This document shows, in pieces, positions 34,273 through 42,309 of a DNA stretch of 64,000 bases. A program made the translations under genes and the position numbers. Numbering within the stretch: the stretch's first letter is position 1; each line of letters begins with the position of its first letter. The notes beneath the pieces are model-generated. The model ran no database searches and was not told the DNA's origin. It saw only the letters and a program-made list of their open reading frames with translations. Source of the stretch: Oscillospiraceae bacterium (GTDB taxonomy: Bacteria; Bacillota; Clostridia; Oscillospirales; Oscillospiraceae); assembly GCA_009780175.1 (NCBI GenBank), contig WRAO01000008.1:21006-85005 (forward strand), given 5' to 3'.

Positions 34273-34887
34273 CTAGTGGACTGGTATAATTGTCAAATCC
34301 GCCGCCGAGATGCCGAGTTCGCTGATGACGGCCTCGGTGATCCGGGCGACTTCCACGTCACTCAATCCCGTGGGGCCTGCGCTGGCGATGACGCTGACAC
34401 CCTCATTGCGGATGAAGACCACGACTTGCGCGAAATCTTTGGCCATCAGAATGTTCTCCAACTGCGCTTCTTGGAGGGCAAAGGTCGCCATGGCGGTAAT
34501 GGCGGAAAAGGCGCTGTCTATCTCCTGTTGGGAGGCCGTGCCGATGGCGGCGGCTTCTTGGAGGAGCGTGGTGGCGCTGTCTCTCGCCTGTTCCCGGGTC
34601 AGACGCGCCGAGTCGAAATAGCTGATGGCTGCGGCACTGAGCGCGGGGCCGGGTTGTTCTCCGAAGAAGAGACTTTCTGTGTCTTGGCTTTCGTTATTTT
34701 GCTGCTGATTTTCCCGCTCCTGCCCAACGGCGTCTTCGATTGTTCGGTCGCCCGGCAGATTCTCCGTCGCGACTGGTGTGTTCGCGGCGAGGTCTTGGCC
34801 TCTGTTGTAGGACCAGTTTAAGTAGACCGCCACCGCCACGAACAAGAGCACTGTGAGTATCACTGCATTGCGTTTGAACACTTTCAT
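34273..34887 (-). CDS. spoIIIAH: Stage III sporulation protein AH
   Basis: The 204-residue protein has an N-terminal membrane helix (residues 7-24, AVILTVLLFVAVAVYLNW). An acidic linker follows, then the ring-forming domain (YFDSARLTREQARDSATTLL and AKDFAQVVVFIRNEGVSVIA). SpoIIIAH in the mother-cell membrane pairs with forespore SpoIIQ to form the engulfment channel. The start at 34887 follows AGGAGG. It is the last gene of the eight-gene operon. Confidence 0.92.
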   Translation of the reverse strand: MKVFKRNAVILTVLLFVAVAVYLNWSYNRGQDLAANTPVATENLPGDRTIEDAVGQERENQQQNNESQDTESLFFGEQPGPALSAAAISYFDSARLTREQARDSATTLLQEAAAIGTASQQEIDSAFSAITAMATFALQEAQLENILMAKDFAQVVVFIRNEGVSVIASAGPTGLSDVEVARITEAVISELGISAADLTIIPVH

Positions 34888-34900
34888 ACCTTTCATCCTC

Positions 34901-35443
34901 CTAGTCATTTCTGTCCTCCTCGATCACACGCATGGGCGTTACCGTAATTCGATCTGTTCCGAGGCCCGTGAGGGCCGCTACGGCTTGGGTGAGTTGCAGT
35001 CTTACCGTGGCGTTGTGCGCTCCCTCACTCACGATCAGGGCACCTTGGAACTCCGGATAGCGGTAGCGGAGCGTCACCTCAGACTGGGTGCCCGCGCCCG
35101 TGGAGATGGTGACGGTCGCCCGCCGGCCTGATTGGTCTTCATCCACAGCCACCTCCTGTTCCAATGAAGTTCTGAGACTTAGCATGACGATCACTTCTCC
35201 CGCGCCCTCGATTTGCGAGAGCGCGTAGGCCAGACGTGCTTCCTTTTCCTCCAGAGAGAAGGCCAGCGGGTGCTCTGCCGGCGTTTGTGGCGGGGCCGCC
35301 GCAGTCGGAGCCGTCCCGCCGCCGAAGGGCCAGATGAGGATCACCACGCCGAGAAGGAGCACGAGGCATACATACTTGTTCTTCTCGATCACTTTGAGAA
35401 ACTTGGTCACATCCACAGGCGATCTTGCTTTTTTCTCATTCAT
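34901..35443 (-). CDS. spoIIIAG: Stage III sporulation protein AG
   Basis: The 180-residue protein has one membrane helix (residues 26-44, NKYVCLVLLLGVVILIWPF). A ring-building motif domain follows, with LSQIEGAGEVIVMLSL and EFQGALIVSEGAHNATVRLQ. SpoIIIAG forms a large ring in the mother-cell membrane. It overlaps spoIIIAF by eight bases and precedes spoIIIAH by 13. Confidence 0.92.
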   Translation of the reverse strand: MNEKKARSPVDVTKFLKVIEKNKYVCLVLLLGVVILIWPFGGGTAPTAAAPPQTPAEHPLAFSLEEKEARLAYALSQIEGAGEVIVMLSLRTSLEQEVAVDEDQSGRRATVTISTGAGTQSEVTLRYRYPEFQGALIVSEGAHNATVRLQLTQAVAALTGLGTDRITVTPMRVIEEDRND

Positions 35444-35930
35444 TCGTTTCGCTCCAGTACTGTCGTTCGACTGGGATCCCGAAAGTCCCGGTCAAAAATT
35501 CGGATAGTGCGCTCTGTTGGCTCTGTGTGTGAGGTCCGGAAATCCAGATTCGGTGGGGGTAGAGCCAACCGTCTGAGCCCCTGGCTGTGGCCACCTCAAT
35601 GTCCAGGCCGACTAGTCCCAAAGATTCGGCTTTGTCCAATATATATGCCTCGCTCCGCTCCCTTATGATTAGACTTGAGAGCCTTTCTTGTTCAACCTCC
35701 CATTCCGCCGTCCGCGTCTCGAGAGAACTCTCAAATCCAGCGATATTTTGGGAGAAGGCCGCGTAATCAAACTCTACGATGGGCGCGATAAGGGCAATTA
35801 TAGTCCCGAGGCCTGCCACCAGTCCCACCACGGCGCGGGGACGGCCCTTCGGTGTCAGCGTCATGGCAATGGCGGCAAGGAAAGCCGCGCCGGTGAGCCC
35901 GAGCACCCAGATACGGATTAGTTCGGTCAT
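35436..35930 (-). CDS. spoIIIAF: Stage III sporulation protein AF
   Basis: The 164-residue protein starts MTELIRIWVLGLTGAAFLAA with two membrane segments, the second at RAVVGLVAGLGTIIALIAP. A soluble domain with the EAYILDKAESLGLVGLDIEV helix-strand unit follows. The fit to SpoIIIAF rests on this pattern and position. I chose the inner Met at 35930; the frame is open to 35972. It follows AE by 61 bases, a somewhat long gap for this operon. Confidence 0.88.
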   Translation of the reverse strand: MTELIRIWVLGLTGAAFLAAIAMTLTPKGRPRAVVGLVAGLGTIIALIAPIVEFDYAAFSQNIAGFESSLETRTAEWEVEQERLSSLIIRERSEAYILDKAESLGLVGLDIEVATARGSDGWLYPHRIWISGPHTQSQQSALSEFLTGTFGIPVERQYWSETNE

Positions 35931-35991
35931 GTGCGAGCCACCCGCCTTTCTTTTATCTTGATGATCCCCCACCCGATGACGGGGATCATCT

Positions 35992-37104
35992 CTATCTAAT
36001 TACCAGCCTCATCATCGAGATAATCGAGAAAAATAGCATCATCGCCCCCGCCCCCACGAGGCCCATAATCATACCGAAGGCGGTGCCGAGGTCGCTGATG
36101 AGGCCGCCGGTGCGTTTATCGGTTACAGCGCTGGATAGGCCGGCGGCGGCTTTGAACATAAGGTAGTGTGCGCCCAGTTGGAGGATGGGGATCAGGCAGA
36201 CGGCGAGGATCACGAGCAGTCCGACCACGCCGATTCCGTTTCGCACCAGCATAGCGCCCGCCAACACAGTCTCAGCGGCGTCCGCCACGATACCGCCGAC
36301 CACGGGCAGGGCCATGGAAATAGTAGTCTTCGCCACGCGGGTAGTTACCACATCGGCGGACCCGGAGACGACGCCGGTGATGGTGAGGTAGCCCACGAAG
36401 GAGATCATTATGGCAGTGATGAGTACGCCTGTCACCCATTTAATCAGGTTCGCAGCGCCTCGCAGACCATCTCCGCCGAGCGCGGCGCTACCGATTACAG
36501 CGGCGATATAGGCATAGATGAGCGGCAGGATCACGCGGGCGGATAGGGTGATGAGGATGTCGAAGAAAAGAATCGTCCCCGCATATTTCACCGCCGCCGA
36601 GGTGAGGGCGCCTCCGGCGGTCGAGGCCGCGGCCAGGGCGGGGAACAGGGACTTTGAGAAGATTTCGAGTTCTCTAAGCGTATTCATTCCGAGGCCGATG
36701 AACGCGCCGGATGAACCGATCGCCACGCTCGCGATGGCTAGAACGCCCACGAGGGGCACATAGTTCGTCGCGCCGTCGCCCGAGCTCTCGTAGAGGGATC
36801 CGACAAGCCCCGTGAGGAGGGCGATGACCATCACGAGCGCAGCGCTACGGGCCGACTCGCGGAATACGCTGCCCAGCTGGCCCAACAGATTTTGCAGGAG
36901 ATTCTGAAGCGCGCTGTCAAAGCTTGTCCCGAGGCCAAGGTCTGTGCCATCGAGCAAATCTCTGGCTCCATCGGGGACGGCGGCTTCCAACTCGTTGATC
37001 CCGACGGCTTCGGGTTGCCAGTTGGCGGGGGTCCACTCGTCCACCGCAGAGGCAGAGGTATGGAGGCAGATGAGCAGCAGGAACACGATCAGGAGCCGTC
37101 TCAT
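35992..37104 (-). CDS. spoIIIAE: Stage III sporulation protein AE
   Basis: The 370-residue protein has a signal-like N-terminus (LLIVFLLLICLHTSASA) and about seven membrane helices, with NLLGQLGSVFRESARSAALV, ALVMVIALLTGLVGSLYES, FSKSLFPALAAASTAGGALT and GAHYLMFKAAAGLSSAVTDK. This is the polytopic core protein of the channel. Its start overlaps the end of spoIIIAD (ATGA type). Confidence 0.93.
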   Translation of the reverse strand: MRRLLIVFLLLICLHTSASAVDEWTPANWQPEAVGINELEAAVPDGARDLLDGTDLGLGTSFDSALQNLLQNLLGQLGSVFRESARSAALVMVIALLTGLVGSLYESSGDGATNYVPLVGVLAIASVAIGSSGAFIGLGMNTLRELEIFSKSLFPALAAASTAGGALTSAAVKYAGTILFFDILITLSARVILPLIYAYIAAVIGSAALGGDGLRGAANLIKWVTGVLITAIMISFVGYLTITGVVSGSADVVTTRVAKTTISMALPVVGGIVADAAETVLAGAMLVRNGIGVVGLLVILAVCLIPILQLGAHYLMFKAAAGLSSAVTDKRTGGLISDLGTAFGMIMGLVGAGAMMLFFSIISMMRLVIR

Positions 37105-37487
37105 AAAAGCCCTCCGATCATCTGGAACACGGTTTGCATGAGCGGGAGGGCGATATAGAGCGCGGCGACCGTCCCGGCCAGTTCCACCGCGGAGGCGATG
37201 GCGCTCTGACCCGCGTCTTTGCAGATGTCTGACGCGAGGCGGGTGATGATCGCGATTCCCACAGTTCGCAGGAGTGGGCTGAGGAGTGCGGGGGACAGCC
37301 CCGCAGCATCGTGCAGCGCTTCCAGAAAGTCCACAATGGCGCTGACGAGTTCCATGCCTAGACCTACCATCAGCAGTGTGACGGCGAGGGCCAATACGAG
37401 TCCCATCTCGGGGCTATTTTTCCGGATCACCAGGCAGAGCACGGAGCCTACGAGGCCGAGGATCACAGCGCGAATTACGAGGTCCAT
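37101..37487 (-). CDS. spoIIIAD: Stage III sporulation protein AD
   Basis: The 128-residue protein has about four membrane helices, with VIRAVILGLVGSVLCLVI, SPEMGLVLALAVTLLMVGL and GIAIITRLASDICKDAGQSA near residues 73-92. The last motif is typical of SpoIIIAD. It overlaps spoIIIAE by four bases and follows spoIIIAC by two. Confidence 0.92.
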   Translation of the reverse strand: MDLVIRAVILGLVGSVLCLVIRKNSPEMGLVLALAVTLLMVGLGMELVSAIVDFLEALHDAAGLSPALLSPLLRTVGIAIITRLASDICKDAGQSAIASAVELAGTVAALYIALPLMQTVFQMIGGLL

Positions 37488-37489
37488 CG

Positions 37490-37687
37490 CTAAAACCCGA
37501 ATAGTTGGCGGATCAGCTCGAAGAGATTGTAAATCTCCTGTACGATAATCACCAGCACCACAACGAGCCCGGCGATGGTGGTCATCAGCGCTTGGTCATC
37601 CCGCCCGGCGCGGGTGAGCAAGGAGTTCAATACGGCGACAAGGATTCCAACCGCCGCGATGCGAAAAATGAGATCGACATTTATCAT
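37490..37687 (-). CDS. spoIIIAC: Stage III sporulation protein AC
   Basis: The 65-residue protein has two membrane helices: INVDLIFRIAAVGILVAVLN and MTTIAGLVVVLVIIVQEIYN, linked by LTRAGRDDQAL. This is the full SpoIIIAC form. A 66-base gap separates it from spoIIIAB. Confidence 0.92.
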   Translation of the reverse strand: MINVDLIFRIAAVGILVAVLNSLLTRAGRDDQALMTTIAGLVVVLVIIVQEIYNLFELIRQLFGF

Positions 37688-37753
37688 TGGTATGATTCAC
37701 CTGCCCTTTGTTGTCTGTTGTGTTGGAGTGCGTTGCGAAACCAGCGGGCGCCC

Positions 37754-38269
37754 CTACAATAGAATAATCACCACGAACACGCCGACGGAGATTCCCAATA
37801 CCGCGTGGACGCGTCCGCCTTTTGCGCGCTCGTCTTCGGCACGGCGGAGATAGGTTTCAAGGCGTCGCTGTGCGTAGACGAAGGCGTCTCTCTGCTGCTC
37901 GGTGTCATACCGCCCGAGAGAACGGCCGAGGTCGATTAGGGTTTGCCGCTCTTCCTCCGTCAGTTCCAGTTCACTCGTGCGTTCTACGGCGGTTTTCCAG
38001 ATGAGATAGAAACTCCGCATCCCGATTGTTGCGAGTTCTGCGGATACTCGTTGAAAGAACCGGCTGATCGGCGGGTCGGATTCGCGGCACTGTTGTTCGA
38101 TGAGCTCCGGGAGCGGCGTGAGTCGGTCGCAAATCTCACTCTTCATCGTCTCAAGCGCGGCGATGAGCCCACTGAGCGTCCGGACGCGGGCGACCATGCG
38201 CCACATACTGGAGAGGCCGATGAGGGCTGTGGCGCCGATAATCAAAATCGCCCCGACAGCGCTCAACAT
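37754..38269 (-). CDS. spoIIIAB: Stage III sporulation protein AB
   Basis: The 171-residue protein has an N-terminal membrane helix (residues 3-21). A long helical domain follows with ALETMKSEICDRLTPLPELI, LTEEERQTLIDLGRSLGRYD and YAQRRLETYLRRAEDERAKG. A C-terminal membrane helix ends it. The fold is related to type II secretion GspF-like proteins. The start at 38269 overlaps the end of spoIIIAA by seven bases. Confidence 0.9.
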   Translation of the reverse strand: MLSAVGAILIIGATALIGLSSMWRMVARVRTLSGLIAALETMKSEICDRLTPLPELIEQQCRESDPPISRFFQRVSAELATIGMRSFYLIWKTAVERTSELELTEEERQTLIDLGRSLGRYDTEQQRDAFVYAQRRLETYLRRAEDERAKGGRVHAVLGISVGVFVVIILL

Positions 38270-39177
38270 AGGGCGCCCCCCAACTCCTTCACGGTATAAG
38301 CCCGTCCGCTCCCTGCGCCGCTGATGAGCACGAGGCGTGTGAAAAGCCCTTTGCGGACCATGCGGCGGTAGAGGGGTTTCTTCAACAAATCTTCCCATTT
38401 GTGTCCGTGGGCGGTGGCGAGGAGGGTCACGCCGCAGTTTGCCGCGCTCTCCAGGGCTGCCGTGTCTGCGGCGGCGGTAATTTCGTCCATGGCGATGACC
38501 TCGGGATTCATGGCTTTGAGCAGCATCAGCACAGCCTTGTCCTTGGGGCATCCGGCAATGATATCCGTCCGGCTGCCGAGGTCCATTTGGGGGATGCCGT
38601 CTCGCATGGCCGCGAGTTCACCGCGTTCGTCCGCCACGGCAACGCGCCGCCCACCGTCGGACCATTGGCGGATGATATCGCGGAGCACGGTCGTCTTCCC
38701 GCCGCCCGGTGGGGAAAGAATCAGGGTGGAATGCAGGACACCCCGCTCCTTGAGCTGGGGCAGGATACCGTCCGCCACGCCGGGGATTTCTTTGGTGATG
38801 CGGATCGCGGCGGAGCCCAGATGGGCGAAACCCGTCACCTCCCCTTCTCGGGCGGCAACCTGTCCACCCAGACCGATGCGACAGCCGCCGCGCGCGGTTA
38901 TGTAGCCGTGCCGCAGACTATCCCTGACCGCGTGGGCTGAGGCGGCGGAGGCAATCTCTAATACGGCAGTGAGTTCCTTCACCGTGACCGGGGCGCTCGC
39001 GAAGGGTCGCTCCCCTTCAGGGAGCACGATGGCGGGCACATGCCCAATGCGCAGGCGAAATTCCTCGGCCTTGGCCTTGTCCATCTCGTCAATGAGCCGG
39101 GCGGGGCCACGGAGATGGTAAGGCAAAAGTTCGACGGCTTCATCGTAGCGGTTGATTAATGGGATGACTTTGTCCAT
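38263..39177 (-). CDS. spoIIIAA: Stage III sporulation protein AA (ATPase)
   Basis: The 304-residue protein is a secretion-type ATPase with a Walker A motif LILSPPGGGKTTVLRDIIRQ. A Walker B-like AVADERGELAA is followed by a MNPEVIAMDEIT segment. The N-terminal part carries GHVPAIVLPEGE and GYITARGGCRIGLGGQV, typical of the family. It powers the mother-cell channel and is the first gene of the operon, under a sigma-E-like promoter. Confidence 0.94.
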   Translation of the reverse strand: MDKVIPLINRYDEAVELLPYHLRGPARLIDEMDKAKAEEFRLRIGHVPAIVLPEGERPFASAPVTVKELTAVLEIASAASAHAVRDSLRHGYITARGGCRIGLGGQVAAREGEVTGFAHLGSAAIRITKEIPGVADGILPQLKERGVLHSTLILSPPGGGKTTVLRDIIRQWSDGGRRVAVADERGELAAMRDGIPQMDLGSRTDIIAGCPKDKAVLMLLKAMNPEVIAMDEITAAADTAALESAANCGVTLLATAHGHKWEDLLKKPLYRRMVRKGLFTRLVLISGAGSGRAYTVKELGGALC

Positions 39178-39205
39178 TTGGAATCACCTCTTTTGTTGAT
39201 GGTTT

Positions 39206-39234
39206 ATTCTATTTTCCTTTGGACAAGGATATGA
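39206..39234 (-). promoter_or_regulatory. Sigma-E-like promoter of the spoIIIA operon
   Basis: On the minus strand, TCATATC (39234-39228) and AATAGAAT (39213-39206) are 14 bases apart. They match the sigma-E consensus (KMATATT, CATACAHT) with one and two mismatches. spoIIIA is a sigma-E operon in Bacillus. Confidence 0.6.
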
Positions 39235-39250
39235 CAGGTTGCTTTCTATA

Positions 39251-39484
39251 TTTTTTATGAGCCTGCGGCTCGCAATGCTCGTTGCGCTGAGGCACCCTGC
39301 TTTTTGCGTTGGCAAGAAATAGGCAAAAAGGCGATTTTGGGGGTGTTTCCCCCTAAAAACCCCGTTTTGACTTTTGGTTTGTGGGCGTTTGGGTCTTGTG
39401 GTTCCGCCTGCCGGCGGAAAACATGCGCTCTGGTCTGCTCGCCTCAGTGAAACGCGCGCAGCGAGCCGCAGGCCATAAAAATTA
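39251..39484 (+). repeat. Dispersed palindromic element, copy 3, left of the E1 genes
   Basis: The ends are inverted repeats (TTTTTATGAGCCTGCGGCTC on the left, its imperfect complement around GAGCCGCAGGCCATAAAAA on the right). The inner CTTTTTGCGTTGGCAAGAAA and GGCAAAAAGGCGATT motifs match the other copies. The second core hairpin is replaced by GGGGGTGTTTCCCCC. It is the most diverged copy. Confidence 0.6.
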
Positions 39485-39572
39485 ACATAATAGAATATCT
39501 ATCAAAATTGCCTTGCAAAGAATTTCATGCTATACTGCAAAGAGCGATAGCCCCACGACAGGAGGGACGCCA

Positions 39573-40553
39573 GTGGAACCAACACAAACCACCCCGTCAA
39601 AATGGAACAAACAACTCCTGGAAGAGCTTATGAGAACCATGATGCTCTCTCGGAAATTTGAAGAAAAAATAGAGCAGATGTTCGCCGAAGGCCTCGTCCA
39701 CGGCACAACGCACCTCGGCATTGGCGAAGAAGCCGCCGCAGTTGGCACTGTCCTCGCGGCAAGACCGGAAGACTATCTGCTCGCAACCCATAGAGGTCAC
39801 CAACCGGTGTTGGCAAAAGGCGTAGATGTCAATGCCATGATGGCGGAAATCCTCGGCAAGCAAAGCGGCATCTGCAAAGGCAAAGGCGGCTCCATGCACA
39901 TCGCAGATATCGACAAAGGGGTCCTCGGCTCAAACGGGGTCCTCGGCTCAAACGCGCCCATCGCCTGCGGAGCCGGACTAACGATTCGCCGAAAAGGGGA
40001 GGACAAAATTGTCCTCTGCTTCTTCGGAGACGGCGCCGCCAACCTCGGCGCGATCCACGAGGCGATGAATCTCGCCGCCGTCTGGAATCTGCCTGTCCTC
40101 TTCATCCTAGTCAACAACGGCTACGGCGTCTCAACCCACATCTCCAAAGCCAGCCGTGATACAGATCTTGCCAAACGCGCCTATCCCTTCGGCATCCCGG
40201 TCAAAACCATAGACGGCAACGACATACTCGCCGTATACGAAACCGTGAGAGAAGCCCGAGACTATGTCGCCCAAAGCGGCCCCATGCTCATCGTGCAAAA
40301 CACCTACCGCATCTCCGGCCACTCCAAATCAGACCAAAACCGCTACCGTTCCAAAGAAGAAATCGACGCATGGCGCGAAAAATGCCCCATCTTACGATTC
40401 AAGGCATACCTACTCGAACAAGACCGATTCACCGAAGAAGCGATAGACCAAATGGACGCAGAAACCACCGCCCAAATCGAAGCGGCGGCGGAATACGGCA
40501 TCAATAGCCCCTTGCCATCCCTAGACACCATCCTGGATGACGTCTACGCTTAG
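39573..40553 (+). CDS. 2-oxoacid dehydrogenase E1 component, alpha subunit
   Basis: The 326-residue protein is the alpha chain of a thiamine-diphosphate E1 of the pyruvate or acetoin dehydrogenase type. It shows LSRKFEEKIEQMFAEG, HLGIGEEAAAVGTVLA, HRGHQPVLAKG, KGKGGSMHIAD and the ThDP-binding GDGAANLGAIHEAMNLAAVW with NNGYGVST. Acetoin dehydrogenase (AcoA) is a possible role. I chose the GTG at 39573, which follows AGGAGGG. An ATG at 39513 has no ribosome-binding site. The beta gene follows 13 bases later, but no E2 or E3 gene follows in this window. Codon choice differs from the neighbours, with more C-ending codons. Confidence 0.85.
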   Translation: MEPTQTTPSKWNKQLLEELMRTMMLSRKFEEKIEQMFAEGLVHGTTHLGIGEEAAAVGTVLAARPEDYLLATHRGHQPVLAKGVDVNAMMAEILGKQSGICKGKGGSMHIADIDKGVLGSNGVLGSNAPIACGAGLTIRRKGEDKIVLCFFGDGAANLGAIHEAMNLAAVWNLPVLFILVNNGYGVSTHISKASRDTDLAKRAYPFGIPVKTIDGNDILAVYETVREARDYVAQSGPMLIVQNTYRISGHSKSDQNRYRSKEEIDAWREKCPILRFKAYLLEQDRFTEEAIDQMDAETTAQIEAAAEYGINSPLPSLDTILDDVYA

Positions 40554-40566
40554 GAGGTACCGAGAT

Positions 40567-41550
40567 ATGGCAATCAGAGAAATCCGCTACGCCGAGGCCA
40601 TCAAAGAGGCCATGTGCGAAGAAATGCACCGCGACCCAGACGTATTCTTCCTTGGGGAAGACATCGGCGTCTACGGCGGCGCCTTCGGTGTCTCCACCGG
40701 AATGCTCGAAGAATTCGGCCCACACCGCGTGATAGACACCCCCATTTCCGAAAACGGCTTCGTAGGCGCGGCGATCGGCGCCGCGATCACCGGGAGTCGC
40801 CCCATCGTAGAACTCATGTTCTCCGATTTCATGGCCGTCTGCTTCGACCAACTCCTCAACCAAGCCCCCAAAATGCGCTACATGTTCGGCGGCAAAGTCA
40901 AAGTGCCGCTCGTCCTCCGCACCCCCTCCGGCGGGGGGACTGGAGCCGCGGCCCAACACTCGCAAAGTTTGGAGACAATCTACGCCCACATCCCCGGCCT
41001 CAAAGTCGTCATCCCCTCCACCCCTTACGACGCAAAGGGCCTTCTCAAAACCGCCATCCGGGACGACAACCCCGTTATCTTCCTCGAACAGAAACGTCTC
41101 TACCAGACAAAAGGCGAAGTCCCGGCAGAAGACTATACCATCCCCTTCGGCAAAGCCGATATCAAACGCCCCGGCACAGACTGCACGATCATCACCTATG
41201 GCAGAATGGTAGAACTCTCCTTAGAAGCGGCGGAGCCCCTCGCAAAAGACGGAATCAACGTAGAGGTAATTGATCTTCGCACCCTCTTACCCCTAGACAC
41301 GGAGGCTCTGATCCAATCCGTGCAAAAAACAGGCCGTTGCGTTGTTGTCCACGAAGCAGTAAAATTCGCCGGCTTCGGCGGCGAACTGGCGGCGACGGTC
41401 AACGAAAGCGAAGCATTCTACAGCCTCAAATCCCCCATCAAACGCCTCGGCGCAATCAGCGCCCCCATCCCCTTCAGCCCTGAACTGGAAGAACACACCT
41501 TCCCCACAACCGACAGCATCGTCGCGGCAGTGCGAGAGACGATGAAATAG
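40567..41550 (+). CDS. 2-oxoacid dehydrogenase E1 component, beta subunit
   Basis: The 327-residue beta chain has IRYAEAIKEAMCEEMHRD, VFFLGEDIGVYGGAFGVSTG, TPISENGFVGAAIGAA, PSGGGTGAAAQHSQSLE and VEVIDLRTLLPLDTEALIQS. It pairs with the alpha chain to decarboxylate pyruvate or acetoin with thiamine diphosphate. TAGGAGGT lies eight bases before the ATG at 40567. The pair is bracketed by the repeat element in opposite orientations, and transfer as a unit is possible. The likely acyl acceptor and partner subunits are not visible here. Confidence 0.86.
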   Translation: MAIREIRYAEAIKEAMCEEMHRDPDVFFLGEDIGVYGGAFGVSTGMLEEFGPHRVIDTPISENGFVGAAIGAAITGSRPIVELMFSDFMAVCFDQLLNQAPKMRYMFGGKVKVPLVLRTPSGGGTGAAAQHSQSLETIYAHIPGLKVVIPSTPYDAKGLLKTAIRDDNPVIFLEQKRLYQTKGEVPAEDYTIPFGKADIKRPGTDCTIITYGRMVELSLEAAEPLAKDGINVEVIDLRTLLPLDTEALIQSVQKTGRCVVVHEAVKFAGFGGELAATVNESEAFYSLKSPIKRLGAISAPIPFSPELEEHTFPTTDSIVAAVRETMK

Positions 41551-41571
41551 CCCGCAGTGGACAGCACGATG

Positions 41572-41815
41572 ACGAAAACCACCGCATATTCAATCGCACC
41601 CACAGCACAAAAATGTGTACGCCCGAAAGCGACATGAATCTCCGCTGGCAGGCGGAATCACACACCCTAAGTGCACACGAGTATAAAGTCAAGAGGAAGA
41701 GATTTTCAAGAGAAACCGAATGGTTTCTCTTGAATTGTTTTTGCCTACTTTTGCCAACGCAAAAAGTAGATTGTCCTCGACGACAGGCCCGCTTGGTCTA
41801 AGAGAAATATCTCTA
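41572..41815 (-). repeat. Dispersed palindromic element, copy 4, inverted
   Basis: On the minus strand this copy matches copy 1: CTACTTTTTGCGTTGGCAAA, then CAATTCAAGAGAAACC with its palindromic partner, ATCTCTTCCTCTTGAC, a CCGCCTGCCAGCGG stretch and a GATTGAATATGCGG motif. It lies immediately after the E1 beta gene, in inverted orientation relative to copy 3. Confidence 0.65.
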
Positions 41816-41852
41816 TCGCCATAGGCACCGCAGAAAAATAAAAAATTCTCTA

Positions 41853-41882
41853 TTGACACATGCATCATACTCGTGCTATAGT
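41853..41882 (+). promoter_or_regulatory. Sigma-A promoter of the GntR-ABC operon
   Basis: TTGACA (41853-41858) and TATAGT (41877-41882) are 18 bases apart. Between it and the ribosome-binding site are short AT-rich repeats (AACTAACTAGCTAACAAACT), a possible operator for the GntR regulator. Confidence 0.72.
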
Positions 41883-41937
41883 TAATCACACAAGTAACTA
41901 ACTAGCTAACAAACTAAGCTACAGCAAGGAGGTCGCG

Positions 41938-42309
41938 ATGAAGATTAACTTCGAAGACGAACGCCCGATCTTCCTCCAGATCGCGGAAGGGATTGAAGAT
42001 GGTATATTAGTGGGCGCATATGAAGAGGAGGGGCAAGTCCCCTCGACGACGGAGATCTCCATGACCTATAAGATCAACCCGGCGACGGCGCTCAAGGGGA
42101 TTAGTCGCCTTGTAGAGGAGGGTATCCTCTACAAGCGAAGGGGTCTGGGGATGTTTGTAAGTACAGGGGCCATCGCGGTAGTGAGAGCGAAACGCAAGGC
42201 CGCGTTTTCCAAGCAGTATGTCGCGCCGCTGACAAGAGAGGCCAGACGGCTCGGTCTAACCTCGGGGGAAACAGTGGAGCTAATTGAAAGGAGTTTCCGA
42301 GATGAATAA
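41938..42309 (+). CDS. GntR-family regulator (YtrA/YhcF type)
   Basis: The 123-residue protein has the winged-helix DNA-binding domain (PIFLQIAEGIEDGILVGAYE, then PSTTEISMTYKINPATALKG with a GMFVSTGA wing). A short C-terminal helix replaces a ligand domain, as in the YtrA subfamily. Such regulators usually repress a downstream ABC transporter and respond to wall-acting antibiotics. CAAGGAGGT precedes the ATG, and the stop overlaps the start of the ABC gene by eight bases. Confidence 0.88.
   Translation: MKINFEDERPIFLQIAEGIEDGILVGAYEEEGQVPSTTEISMTYKINPATALKGISRLVEEGILYKRRGLGMFVSTGAIAVVRAKRKAAFSKQYVAPLTREARRLGLTSGETVELIERSFRDE

Noticed and set aside
39513..39572. Longer N-terminus of the E1 alpha subunit from the ATG at 39513
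   Set aside because: The extra 20 codons lack a ribosome-binding site and contain the ribosome-binding site of the GTG start.
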